From contig JAOZSN010000087.1 of NCBI GenBank assembly GCA_029939635.1, positions 1 to 12,513 on the forward strand: 12,513 bases of DNA, given 5' to 3'. This document shows positions 1 to 6,626 of this stretch, piece after piece. The notes under the pieces were generated by a model. It did not search any database, was not told the origin of the DNA, and was given only the letters and a program-made list of their open reading frames with translations. Numbering within the stretch: the stretch's first letter is position 1; every line of letters starts with the position of its first letter. The translations under genes and the position numbers were made by a program. Origin of the DNA: Deltaproteobacteria bacterium (GTDB taxonomy: Bacteria > Desulfobacterota > Desulfobulbia > Desulfobulbales > SURF-16).

Positions 1-21
1 ACTAGTAACTGATAACCGCAG

Positions 22-987
22 TTAATACTTCAAGCCTACCCGTTCACGCACCAGATCTAAAGTAACTGCGGCCTTCTCACGTGCCTTCAGCGCTCCTGCG
101 GCCAGCACTTCATGGAGATAGCCAGGATTAGCCATTAACTCGGCACGACGCTCCCGAGCCTTGCGGAAATATTCCCAGAGAATATCAACGAGTTCCAACT
201 TAATATAGCCATAGGCCGCACCACCATTTTCGTAAAGATCACGGATCTCGGCAGTGCGTTCAGCCGGGGCAAATAATTTAAAGATATTATAGAGGTTGCA
301 GGCATCAGGATCCTTTACTGCCTCAACTGCGGCGGCATCAGTAACAATAGCCATGACACTCTTCTTGAGTTGTTTTTCTTCCAAAAAGATACCAATGGTA
401 TTTCCATAGGATTTTGACATTTTCTGACCGTCAACCCCAGGCACGGTGGCCAGATCTTTAGATATCTGCGGCTCTGGCAGGACAAAGGTTTCACCAAAGC
501 TGTTATTAAATTTAATGGCAATATCCCGCGCCACCTCCAAATGCTGTTTCTGATCCTTCCCTACCGGCACCACCTCGGCCTGAAAAAGCAAGATATCCGC
601 GGCCATGAGAACCGGGTAGGAGAAAAGACCGTGGCTGGCAGCAATGCCCTTGGCAGTCTTATCCTTATAGGAATGGCACCGCTCCAACAACCCCATGGGA
701 GTCAGAGAGGACAATATCCACATTAACTCGGTAACCTCTGGCACATCTGACTGTACCCAAAAAATACAGCGGTCAGGATCCAGACCTAGGGCCAGAAAAT
801 CGGCAGCAGCTTCCAAGGTCCCCTGTTGCAAGTCCTTGGCATCACTGACCGAGGTCATGGCGTGAAAATTTACGACAAAGGCGTAGAGCTCCCCCTTATC
901 CATGTTCTCAATCATCGGCTTCATCATACCGAAATAATTACCAATGTGTAGCTTTCCAGAAGGCTGGATACCAGATAATATTCTCAT
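22..987 (-). CDS. trpS: Tryptophanyl-tRNA synthetase (TrpRS)
   Basis: This cytoplasmic class I aminoacyl-tRNA synthetase charges tRNA-Trp with tryptophan using ATP. The 321-residue protein begins with the family's typical N-terminus (LSGIQPSGKLHIGNYFG). It has the HIGH-type signature HIGN at 14-17, a DILLFQA/VGKDQKQH block at 131-149 that lines the active site, and a perfect KMSKS loop at 189-193. Length matches bacterial TrpRS (about 320-340 residues), so the gene is complete. The ATG at 985-987 is chosen because the conserved N-terminus starts there, although no good Shine-Dalgarno lies in front of it. It is downstream of dnaK on the same strand, but a strong terminator lies between them, so it is probably transcribed separately. 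I could not identify a convincing promoter between 988 and 1126. Identity is essentially certain. Confidence 0.97.
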   Translation of the reverse strand: MRILSGIQPSGKLHIGNYFGMMKPMIENMDKGELYAFVVNFHAMTSVSDAKDLQQGTLEAAADFLALGLDPDRCIFWVQSDVPEVTELMWILSSLTPMGLLERCHSYKDKTAKGIAASHGLFSYPVLMAADILLFQAEVVPVGKDQKQHLEVARDIAIKFNNSFGETFVLPEPQISKDLATVPGVDGQKMSKSYGNTIGIFLEEKQLKKSVMAIVTDAAAVEAVKDPDACNLYNIFKLFAPAERTAEIRDLYENGGAAYGYIKLELVDILWEYFRKARERRAELMANPGYLHEVLAAGALKAREKAAVTLDLVRERVGLKY

Positions 988-1126
988 AGTGTGTACTATT
1001 GTCTCAAAGGTTATTCAAATGAGTTGCCAGGGGGCAAGGAACAGGCGAAACCCAGGAATGTAACGGTAACAACCGGACACGTCTGCCAGAGAAAAAAGAT
1101 ATACCATATCCACCCTACCACAGCAC

Positions 1127-1158
1127 AAAAAAAGCCAGGCAATTGCCCGGCTTTTTTT
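1127..1158 (-). terminator. Intrinsic terminator of the grpE-dnaK transcript
   Basis: A hairpin with arms at 1133-1140 and 1145-1152 and an AATT loop is flanked by A7 and T7 tracts. On the plus strand one pair is an A-C mismatch. Read as minus-strand RNA that pair becomes a G-U wobble, giving an unbroken stem followed by a U-run. It therefore terminates best on the minus strand, 28 bases after the dnaK stop codon. Confidence 0.88.
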
Positions 1159-1185
1159 GATACTGCTTATAATGAACGAGGCTAC

Positions 1186-3108
1186 CTATTTTTTATCATC
1201 CTCTTTAACCTCTTCAAAATCAGCATCAACCACATCATCATCCCCACCAGCAGCGCCAGCACCAGCACCAGCTGCTCCTGCGCCATCAGCACCAGGCTGC
1301 TGCTGAGAGGCTTGGGAGTACATAATCTCTGCCAGTTTATGGGAGGCAGTGGTCAACTCTTCTGTGGCAGCAGTAATGGCATCCACATCATCACCCTCAA
1401 GGGCTTTTTTGAGTTTTTCACTTGCATCTTCAACATTTTTCTTGGTCTCGTCATCAACCTTGTCACCCACCTCTTTAAGAGATTTTTCAGTGGCATAGAT
1501 AAGGGAATCACCATTATTTTTGGCCTCAACCATGGCCTTACGCTTCTTGTCCTCATCAGCGTGAACCTCGGCGTCCTGGGTCATCTTATCGATTTCATCA
1601 TCAGTAAGGCCACTTGATGCTGTAATCTTAATGGACTGCTCCTTGCCGGTCCCCATGTCTTTTGCAGAAACATGAAGGATACCATTGGCATCAAGATCAA
1701 AGGTTACCTCAATCTGCGGCACACCACGCGGTGAGGGCGGGATATCATTAAGTTCAAAACGACCAATGCTCTTATTATCAGAAGACATCTCGCGTTCGCC
1801 CTGCAGGACATGGATAGACACAGCTGGCTGATTATCAGCAGCAGTGGAGAACACCTGGCTCTTCTTGGTGGGGATGGTGGTGTTCTTTTCAATGAGCTTA
1901 GTGGTTACTCCACCTAAGGTCTCAATACCAAGGGAAAGAGGGGTAACATCAAGGAGCAGAACATCCTTTACATCACCTTGTAAGACACCACCCTGGATAG
2001 CAGCACCGATGGCAACTACCTCATCAGGATTTACACCCTTATGGGGCTCCTTACCAAAAATCTCTTTTACCTTCTCCTGTACCCTGGGCATACGAGTCAT
2101 GCCGCCCACCAGGATAACCTCATCAATATCACTGGCAGAAAGACCAGAATCTTTCAAGGCAGTCAAGCAAGGACCTGCGGTACGTTCGATATAATCCTCG
2201 ACCAGGCTTTCAAGCTTGGAACGGCTCAGCTTGATGTTGAGATGTTTAGGTCCAGAGGCGTCAGCGGTAATAAAGGGCAGATTAATCTCGGTCTCCATGG
2301 CAGAAGAGAGCTCTTTCTTGGCCTTTTCTGCCTCTTCCTTCAGACGCTGCAGGGCCATGTTATCACTACGCAGATCAATGCCTTGCTCACGCTTAAACTC
2401 GTCGGCCAACCAGTTGACGATACGCATATCAAAATCTTCGCCACCCAGGAAGGTATCACCGTTGGTGGCCTTTACCTCAAAGACACCATCGCCAATCTCC
2501 AGGATGGACACATCAAAGGTACCGCCACCAAGGTCATAAACCACGATGGTTTCCTCACCTTTCTTGTCCAGACCATAGGCCAAAGCTGCAGCGGTGGGCT
2601 CGTTAATGATACGTTGCACATTAAGTCCGGAAATTTTACCAGCATCCTTGGTAGCCTGACGCTGACTGTCATTGAAATAGGCAGGTACAGTAATAACGGC
2701 ATCGGCAACATCCTCACCAAGATACTCTTCAGCGGTCTGTTTCATCTTGCCAAGGATCATGGCAGAAAGTTCAGCTGGGCTATAGGTCTTGCCCTCAATC
2801 TCCACTACGGGATCACCGGTTCCCTCAATAATCTTGAAGGGACTGACCTCAATGGATTTTTTCACCTCCGGGTCGGTAAAGTTACGACCAATGAGACGTT
2901 TCATGGCAAAGATGGTACGGGTCGGGTTGGTAACGGCCTGCCGTCTAGCAACCTGACCGAGAAGACGCTCACCACTGTCAGAAAAAGCAACAACGGAAGG
3001 GGTTGTCCTGTTACCCTCCGCATTAGTAATAACGGTTGGCTCTCCACCTTCCATAACTGAAACACATGAATTAGTGGTTCCTAAATCTATTCCTATTGTC
3101 TTACCCAT
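1186..3108 (-). CDS. dnaK: Molecular chaperone DnaK (Hsp70)
   Basis: This ATP-dependent cytoplasmic Hsp70 binds exposed hydrophobic peptide segments and works with DnaJ and the exchange factor GrpE. The 640 residues are a normal full length. The nucleotide-binding domain has phosphate-1 loop IGIDLGTTNS (5-14), Lys70 in FAMKRLIGR, phosphate-2 VYDLGGGTFDVS (190-201, with the autophosphorylation-type Thr at 197) and the adenosine motif GGMTRMP (335-341). The interdomain linker DVLLLDVTP is at 382-390, followed by the substrate-binding beta domain and helical lid. The tail is Gly/Ala-rich (about 604-622) and ends EEVKEDDKK, the usual bacterial DnaK C-terminus. The ATG at 3106-3108 has an ideal AAGGAG ribosome site at 3117-3122. 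It follows grpE by 79 bases on the same strand, so the two are probably co-transcribed. No dnaJ follows it, and the next gene is trpS beyond a terminator. Confidence 0.98.
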   Translation of the reverse strand: MGKTIGIDLGTTNSCVSVMEGGEPTVITNAEGNRTTPSVVAFSDSGERLLGQVARRQAVTNPTRTIFAMKRLIGRNFTDPEVKKSIEVSPFKIIEGTGDPVVEIEGKTYSPAELSAMILGKMKQTAEEYLGEDVADAVITVPAYFNDSQRQATKDAGKISGLNVQRIINEPTAAALAYGLDKKGEETIVVYDLGGGTFDVSILEIGDGVFEVKATNGDTFLGGEDFDMRIVNWLADEFKREQGIDLRSDNMALQRLKEEAEKAKKELSSAMETEINLPFITADASGPKHLNIKLSRSKLESLVEDYIERTAGPCLTALKDSGLSASDIDEVILVGGMTRMPRVQEKVKEIFGKEPHKGVNPDEVVAIGAAIQGGVLQGDVKDVLLLDVTPLSLGIETLGGVTTKLIEKNTTIPTKKSQVFSTAADNQPAVSIHVLQGEREMSSDNKSIGRFELNDIPPSPRGVPQIEVTFDLDANGILHVSAKDMGTGKEQSIKITASSGLTDDEIDKMTQDAEVHADEDKKRKAMVEAKNNGDSLIYATEKSLKEVGDKVDDETKKNVEDASEKLKKALEGDDVDAITAATEELTTASHKLAEIMYSQASQQQPGADGAGAAGAGAGAAGGDDDVVDADFEEVKEDDKK

Positions 3109-3187
3109 AATATTTGCTCCTTAAGTATGTAATCGTATAGTCGTGTAATGCAGGCTCAAGATATCTAACGATATCTGTTAGTTTTCT

Positions 3188-3736
3188 TTAAGTAGCTGTC
3201 CCTTTAGAGACAACGACCTTCGCGGGCCTGATGAGTTTATCTTTGTACTGATAGCCTTTTTCAAATTCAACGAGAACATGATTTTCAGCAACATCCTCGC
3301 TGTGATCCATGGCCAAGGCCTCATGGAGATTTGGATCAAAGGGTTCCCCCAAACTTTCCAGTGGTGTTACCTCAAACTTTTCAAGCACGTTGAAAAGTCC
3401 CTTGCATGTGAGTTCAACTCCCTCAAGCAGCTCACTGCTCTCACCACAGCTCTTACCTTGGTCTATGGCTCGATTGAGATTATCAACAACAGGCAGAATC
3501 TCTTTAAGTAATGCCTCTTCCCGATATTTCATGGCGTCGAGACGTGTACGTTCCATGCGTTTTTTATAATTTTCAAAATCTGCAGCCAAGCGCAGAAGGG
3601 AATCCTTGGTCTCGGCAAGTTCCTTTTTACTCTGTTCCAACTCATCAACCTGCGCCTCAGGGCCATCAGATTGATCCTGTTGTACATCTATTTCTGCGTC
3701 GAGTAGATCCTCAACAACTTCCTCGTTTTTTACCAC
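3188..3736 (-). CDS. grpE: GrpE nucleotide exchange factor for DnaK
   Basis: GrpE is a homodimeric cytoplasmic co-chaperone that opens the DnaK nucleotide cleft to release ADP. The 182-residue protein has an acidic, Gln-rich disordered N-terminus (about 1-30). A long coiled-coil helix follows (about 30-90), containing LLRLAADFENYKKRMERTR (48-66). The C-terminal beta domain has EPFDPNLHEAL (131-141) and the family signature GYQYKDKLIRPAKVVVSK (161-178). The start codon is GTG (3734-3736), supported by AGGAG at 3743-3747 six bases upstream; no ATG is equally placed. It is the first gene of a grpE-dnaK pair. HrcA, often upstream of grpE in other bacteria, is absent here, because the 317 bases upstream are non-coding. 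Confidence 0.96.
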   Translation of the reverse strand: MVKNEEVVEDLLDAEIDVQQDQSDGPEAQVDELEQSKKELAETKDSLLRLAADFENYKKRMERTRLDAMKYREEALLKEILPVVDNLNRAIDQGKSCGESSELLEGVELTCKGLFNVLEKFEVTPLESLGEPFDPNLHEALAMDHSEDVAENHVLVEFEKGYQYKDKLIRPAKVVVSKGTAT

Positions 3737-3833
3737 CAGTATCTCCTAAGCTAAAAAAATTGCCATGGTTCCGTGCAGGATATTTCATAGAAGAACCAAC
3801 GAGTTGCGCCCTTCCCTTCCTGCTTAGGGTGGA

Positions 3834-3862
3834 ACAATAAGTATGGCTATTTTCTTTGTCAA
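3834..3862 (-). promoter_or_regulatory. Candidate sigma-70-type promoter for grpE-dnaK
   Basis: Reading the minus strand, TTGACA (3862-3857, a perfect -35) is followed by a 17-base spacer and TATTGT (3839-3834, 4 of 6 to the -10 consensus). This predicts a leader of roughly 90 bases before the grpE GTG. CTTGAC also overlaps the -35 half of a sigma-32 site, but no CCCCATNT-like -10 lies at the right spacing. No CIRCE operator is present. In the leader, 3766-3771 and 3793-3798 form a 6-bp inverted repeat (TGGTTC/GAACCA) of uncertain meaning. Confidence 0.5.
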
Positions 3863-3952
3863 GGCAGGGAAAATGATAATTTAACGACAATGTAAACCCG
3901 GCTGAGCATTAGGCTGTTTTCCTTTTACTGATTGGCAATTTATGCCACTAAT

Positions 3953-3983
3953 ATAAATAAAATCACTGGATTATTTTATTTAT
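3953..3983. repeat. Perfect 11-bp inverted repeat, 9-base spacer (operator-like)
   Basis: ATAAATAAAAT (3953-3963) is repeated exactly as its reverse complement ATTTTATTTAT (3973-3983), with CACTGGATT between. The arms are entirely A/T, so this is a weak RNA hairpin with no following U-run and makes a poor terminator. The dyad sits 70 bases before the start of the plus-strand gene, which suits a DNA-binding site for a dimeric regulator. The spacer length is the same as in CIRCE, but the arm sequence is unrelated. Confidence 0.5.
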
Positions 3984-4053
3984 CCACCGATAAGAATAGG
4001 TATAGGCCTTACTCCCATAGACTTCCCATATCGTTTATAAGGAATCATCTCCC

Positions 4054-4824
4054 ATGATACGAAGACTCTTGCCCTTCCTCCTGGTTGTGCTCATGGCACC
4101 ATACTGCTGGGCTGCAATGCAACCAGTAATGAAACAACGCGTAGGTACCCCTCCCCATCTTGTTTTAAAATCAATCCTGACAACAAACAGCAATCCGCCC
4201 AGCCCAAAACAAAACGCTGCGACACCAACTAACCAGGCCCCCTATATAACCTGGTTAGCGGATTCAGATAGTCGCCTGGAAGCAAGCCGCATTCTGCCAG
4301 CCACCGGGAACCATATTTATGCTGTTCGTAATCTGGCCAATCAGCTGATCACTGCTCAGGGCAGTGTGGATTATGGTATCCACTTTCTTCATACCCCTGT
4401 ACTCCTCATTACAGGCAATAGTGACAGCGAGGCCATTTCCTTGTTCCTCCAACAACCGCAGGCCCTACCTGCCACCATCAGAACTGAACTTGATCACCTT
4501 TTACTGCCGGCATTGGCCACTCAGGCTGCTAGAAATAATAAAGAGCGTAGCCTGGGCGGCAAGCAGCTATCACTTGTTGAACACAATGTTGACTTTCAGG
4601 TTGAGCTGGCCATACAAAGGTACGCACAGCGTATCAAGAATGATCGATTGGTGGTTATCGGTGCAGTGTATGATCTTGCCAACAGCTATGGCCACGGCAA
4701 AAATAGCCTGCAGATCATCAATATCAATGGAGAGACAAACCTAAAAAAGATGAGACAATTACAATTATTAAAACCTATCCCACCCTCTTTGCTTACCACC
4801 CTGGGACGTGCTAAAAAACCGTAA
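4054..4824 (+). CDS. Secreted beta-carbonic anhydrase-like protein lacking zinc ligands (probable pseudoenzyme)
   Basis: The 256-residue protein has a Sec-type signal peptide: basic MIRR, a hydrophobic core to about residue 17, and likely cleavage near CWA-A (20-21). A Pro/Asn/Thr-rich linker covers about 32-62. The rest follows the beta-carbonic anhydrase pattern in order. SDSR (71-74) corresponds to the family's C-x-D-S-R block, VRNLAN (91-96) to RNAGN, and GSVDYGIHFL...VLLITGNSDSEA (103-127) to the SLEYAV...GHxxCGA block. HNVDFQVELAI (177-187) and VVIGAVYDLANSYG (200-213) match the C-terminal ENV..QV and GAVYDL blocks. The zinc ligands Cys, His and Cys are replaced by Asp70, Asn122 and Ser125. 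The Asp72-Arg74 dyad is kept, and no cysteine remains after the signal peptide. Hydratase activity is therefore unlikely, and a binding or structural role outside the cytoplasm is my inference. AAGGA at 4039-4043 supports the ATG. It is a single-gene unit ending in a shared terminator. Confidence 0.8.
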   Translation: MIRRLLPFLLVVLMAPYCWAAMQPVMKQRVGTPPHLVLKSILTTNSNPPSPKQNAATPTNQAPYITWLADSDSRLEASRILPATGNHIYAVRNLANQLITAQGSVDYGIHFLHTPVLLITGNSDSEAISLFLQQPQALPATIRTELDHLLLPALATQAARNNKERSLGGKQLSLVEHNVDFQVELAIQRYAQRIKNDRLVVIGAVYDLANSYGHGKNSLQIININGETNLKKMRQLQLLKPIPPSLLTTLGRAKKP

Positions 4825-4847
4825 TACCATTATTGTTCTAATCCACA

Positions 4848-4898
4848 AATAACAAAGGCCCCCAGCTGCATTAAAAGCAACTGGGGGCCTTTGTTATT
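4848..4898. terminator. Strong bidirectional terminator between convergent genes
   Basis: A perfect 18-bp stem has arms at 4848-4865 and 4881-4898, with the core CAAAGGCCCCCAG paired to CTGGGGGCCTTTG. A further short TGC/GCA pairing lies inside the 15-base loop. T-rich sequence follows on the plus side (4890-4903) and A/T-rich sequence on the minus side. It lies between the stop of the carbonic-anhydrase-like gene (plus) and the stop of the aminotransferase (minus), so it can end both transcripts. Confidence 0.88.
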
Positions 4899-4919
4899 CT
4901 TTTAAGAAAACGAAGAAAA

Positions 4920-6227
4920 TCAGGCTGATTCAATATACAGTTTGATATTCTCAGCCAAGGAATTAAAAATCTCGGTAAAAGTTTTTTCATCACGCTCAAG
5001 GATGGTGGTCCGAAACCCTGGCAGGTCTGTGGCAAAAGAAGTAAGAGGCACCACACAGATACCAGTAGCACCCAGCAGATAGTAAACAAAGCGCTTATCC
5101 AGCGAAATATTATCTCCACTGACTAACCCCTCAACATGATGGCGAACATCATCATTGCTGATGGGCAAGGTCTGTTCAAGGTTGAGCACACCATCTCTAA
5201 AAACAACACTCATATAAAATGCACCGTTGGTACGGTTAACCTGAATGCCTTCAACATTTTTCAGGCAATCATAGGCAATATTGGCAAACCGCTCATACCG
5301 GGCAATACGTTCATTTAAGTAATTCTGATACTCTGGATGACTGACGACCAAGGGGTAAGCCATCTGTGGTAGGGTTGTTGAACAGACCTCCACCATCTTG
5401 GCATTGAGAATGGAATCCACATATTTTTTAAACATGGGATCCTTATCTGCATTGTACACCTCAATCCAACCACAACGGGAGCCAGGCCACGGCATCTCCT
5501 TTGAAACACCCCGCATGGCAATGGCTGGCACATCACCAATAATATCTGAGATAGCAGCCGTTTTTTTGCCGTTATAGACGATATGATGATACACCTCATC
5601 ACAAATAATAAAGAGCTCATAACGCCGGGCAATATCGATAATACCACGCAGAATCGACTCAGGATACACTGCGCCAGTGGGGTTGTCAGGATTGATAATA
5701 AGGATACCTGCAACAGCCGGATTATATTTTACCCTTCTCTCCATATCATCAAGATCTGGATACCAATTATTATCTGGATCAAGAATATAGGTAACCGGGC
5801 GATCACCAGCATGGGCGGCCTCAGCAGAAGAGTGAGTGGTATAACTTGGCGTGGGCACAACAACACGAGCGGTACGCCGCAAAAAACCAAAGATCTTGCT
5901 GATGGCGTCACCCAGACCATTAAAGAACAGAATGTCTTCTGGGGTAATCTGCACATGGCCGCGCTCATTTACCTGCTGGGCAATAAACTCCCTGGTGGGT
6001 AACATGCCACGGGTGGGACAATAACCATAGCTCATATTATTCATGGCTAACTCAGCAACAATTTCCTTCATCCAGAGGGGAATTTCCTCACCCTTGGCAA
6101 CAGGGTCACCGATATTTTCCCAATGGGTTTTAATACCAAGCTCCTGCAACTTGTGGCCGACATTAACGATATTTCGAATCTCATAGGTAAGCTCACCGGC
6201 TCCTATATGAACAATATCTGTACGCAT
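4920..6227 (-). CDS. PLP-dependent class I/II aminotransferase
   Basis: This is a fold-type I pyridoxal-phosphate aminotransferase, about 435 residues from the ATG at 6225-6227. Visible motifs, numbered from that ATG, are NPDNPTG (179-185, with the Asn contacting the cofactor), DEVY (210-213, with Asp and Tyr contacting the pyridine ring), and VSKEMPWPGSRCGW (241-254), with the Schiff-base Lys at 243 and the phosphate-binding-type Arg at 251. SYGYCPTRGMLPTREFI, from about residue 66, is the usual N-terminal substrate-loop region. The general layout resembles alanine/aspartate-type enzymes such as AlaA, but substrate cannot be decided from sequence alone, so I give no symbol. A GTG at 6237-6239 would add four residues, but its ribosome site would touch the codon. 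The AGAGAG before it is better spaced for the ATG, though still weak. It is a single gene, convergent with the carbonic-anhydrase-like gene and divergent from the small cysteine-rich gene. Confidence 0.9.
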   Translation of the reverse strand: MRTDIVHIGAGELTYEIRNIVNVGHKLQELGIKTHWENIGDPVAKGEEIPLWMKEIVAELAMNNMSYGYCPTRGMLPTREFIAQQVNERGHVQITPEDILFFNGLGDAISKIFGFLRRTARVVVPTPSYTTHSSAEAAHAGDRPVTYILDPDNNWYPDLDDMERRVKYNPAVAGILIINPDNPTGAVYPESILRGIIDIARRYELFIICDEVYHHIVYNGKKTAAISDIIGDVPAIAMRGVSKEMPWPGSRCGWIEVYNADKDPMFKKYVDSILNAKMVEVCSTTLPQMAYPLVVSHPEYQNYLNERIARYERFANIAYDCLKNVEGIQVNRTNGAFYMSVVFRDGVLNLEQTLPISNDDVRHHVEGLVSGDNISLDKRFVYYLLGATGICVVPLTSFATDLPGFRTTILERDEKTFTEIFNSLAENIKLYIESA

Positions 6228-6281
6228 TTTTCGATACACTCTCTTAATAAATTATGGCTCTAGAAATCAGTAAAACCATTT

Positions 6282-6310
6282 TATGTACCACAGCAATATA
6301 ACCAGGTCAA
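6282..6310 (-). promoter_or_regulatory. Weak candidate promoter for the aminotransferase
   Basis: On the minus strand TTGACC (6310-6305, 5 of 6 to consensus) is followed by 17 bases and TACATA (6287-6282, only 3 of 6). The position is right for the gene starting at 6227, but the -10 is poor, so this is tentative. Confidence 0.3.
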
Positions 6311-6326
6311 CAAACCCCTCATCATT

Positions 6327-6356
6327 TTGGCATACGCACCGATAAGGACTTATAAC
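6327..6356 (+). promoter_or_regulatory. Candidate sigma-70 promoter for the small Cys-rich gene
   Basis: TTGGCA (6327-6332, 5 of 6) and TATAAC (6351-6356, 5 of 6) are separated by 18 bases. Transcription would begin near 6363, about 40 bases before the ATG at 6405. The site overlaps the upstream TTG codon that could otherwise extend the reading frame, which argues for the downstream start. Confidence 0.5.
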
Positions 6357-6404
6357 ACTATAAAAAGTTTAGAACTTCGAAGATTAATCCAGGGAGGGAC
6401 ACCC

Positions 6405-6611
6405 ATGGGACAAGTTTGGAGATTTACACTTAGTAATGGCGTGGTAGAAAACGGTAACAAAACACGAAAACAACTCACCTTTACAGGCTGCAACGAGCCA
6501 TTTAAGGATAGGTATTGGTGCCCTAAGAAAAAATGGTTCAGCAAAGGGCCATGTCCCTTTGTTAATCAACGGGAATGTCAAAATTATGAGTTAATGTGTG
6601 GTTGCTTGTAA
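6405..6611 (+). CDS. Small six-cysteine protein of unknown function
   Basis: This is a 68-residue basic protein (first half rich in Lys/Arg) with six cysteines at 29, 39, 50, 58, 65 and 67. The last two form CGC just before the C-terminal Leu. Aromatic residues are frequent (FKDRYWCPKKKWF). There is no signal peptide and no membrane segment. The even spread of Cys suggests a metal-binding or disulfide-stabilised mini-domain, but I do not recognise the family. The ATG at 6405 is chosen because AGGGAGG (6391-6397) lies seven bases upstream. The frame stays open back to a TTG at 6327, but that codon lies inside the predicted promoter. The gene stands alone: divergent from the aminotransferase and convergent, with a 15-base gap, with the SprA-related gene. 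The good ribosome site and promoter make it likely to be real. Confidence 0.7.
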   Translation: MGQVWRFTLSNGVVENGNKTRKQLTFTGCNEPFKDRYWCPKKKWFSKGPCPFVNQRECQNYELMCGCL

Positions 6612-6626
6612 ACTACAGTTATTAGT

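Larger units (their letters stand above)
3737..4053. other. 317-base divergent intergenic region between grpE and the CA-like gene
   Basis: This is a non-coding stretch between the minus-strand grpE start and the plus-strand gene at 4054. From the grpE side it holds the GTG ribosome site (3743-3747), a candidate leader hairpin (3766-3798), a candidate minus-strand promoter (3834-3862), a perfect A/T-rich inverted repeat (3953-3983) and the plus-strand ribosome site AAGGA (4039-4043). I see no small gene, tRNA or CIRCE element here. No convincing plus-strand promoter was found; TTGGCA at 3932-3937 has no well-spaced -10. Confidence 0.6.

Noticed and set aside
991..1617. Plus-strand frame spanning the dnaK terminator and the dnaK 3' end
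   Set aside because: It crosses a clear intrinsic terminator and encodes antisense of the DnaK tail; there is no ribosome site or recognisable protein.
2041..3060. 339-codon open frame on the plus strand opposite dnaK
   Set aside because: Long antisense frames opposite dnaK/Hsp70 genes are a familiar by-product of their codon bias. DnaK on the minus strand is complete and certain, and the antisense product shows no recognisable domain.
3157..3182. Two GATATCT copies in the dnaK-grpE gap
   Set aside because: The motif is short and self-palindromic, with no spacing or partner that suggests a regulatory role; likely chance.
3737..4053. CIRCE element or hrcA upstream of grpE
   Set aside because: No TTAGCACTC-N9-GAGTGCTAA-like dyad and no coding frame of suitable length is present.
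6327..6404. Upstream TTG extension of the small Cys-rich gene (94 residues)
   Set aside because: The TTG is part of the likely -35 box, while AGGGAGG in front of the ATG at 6405 defines a better start.
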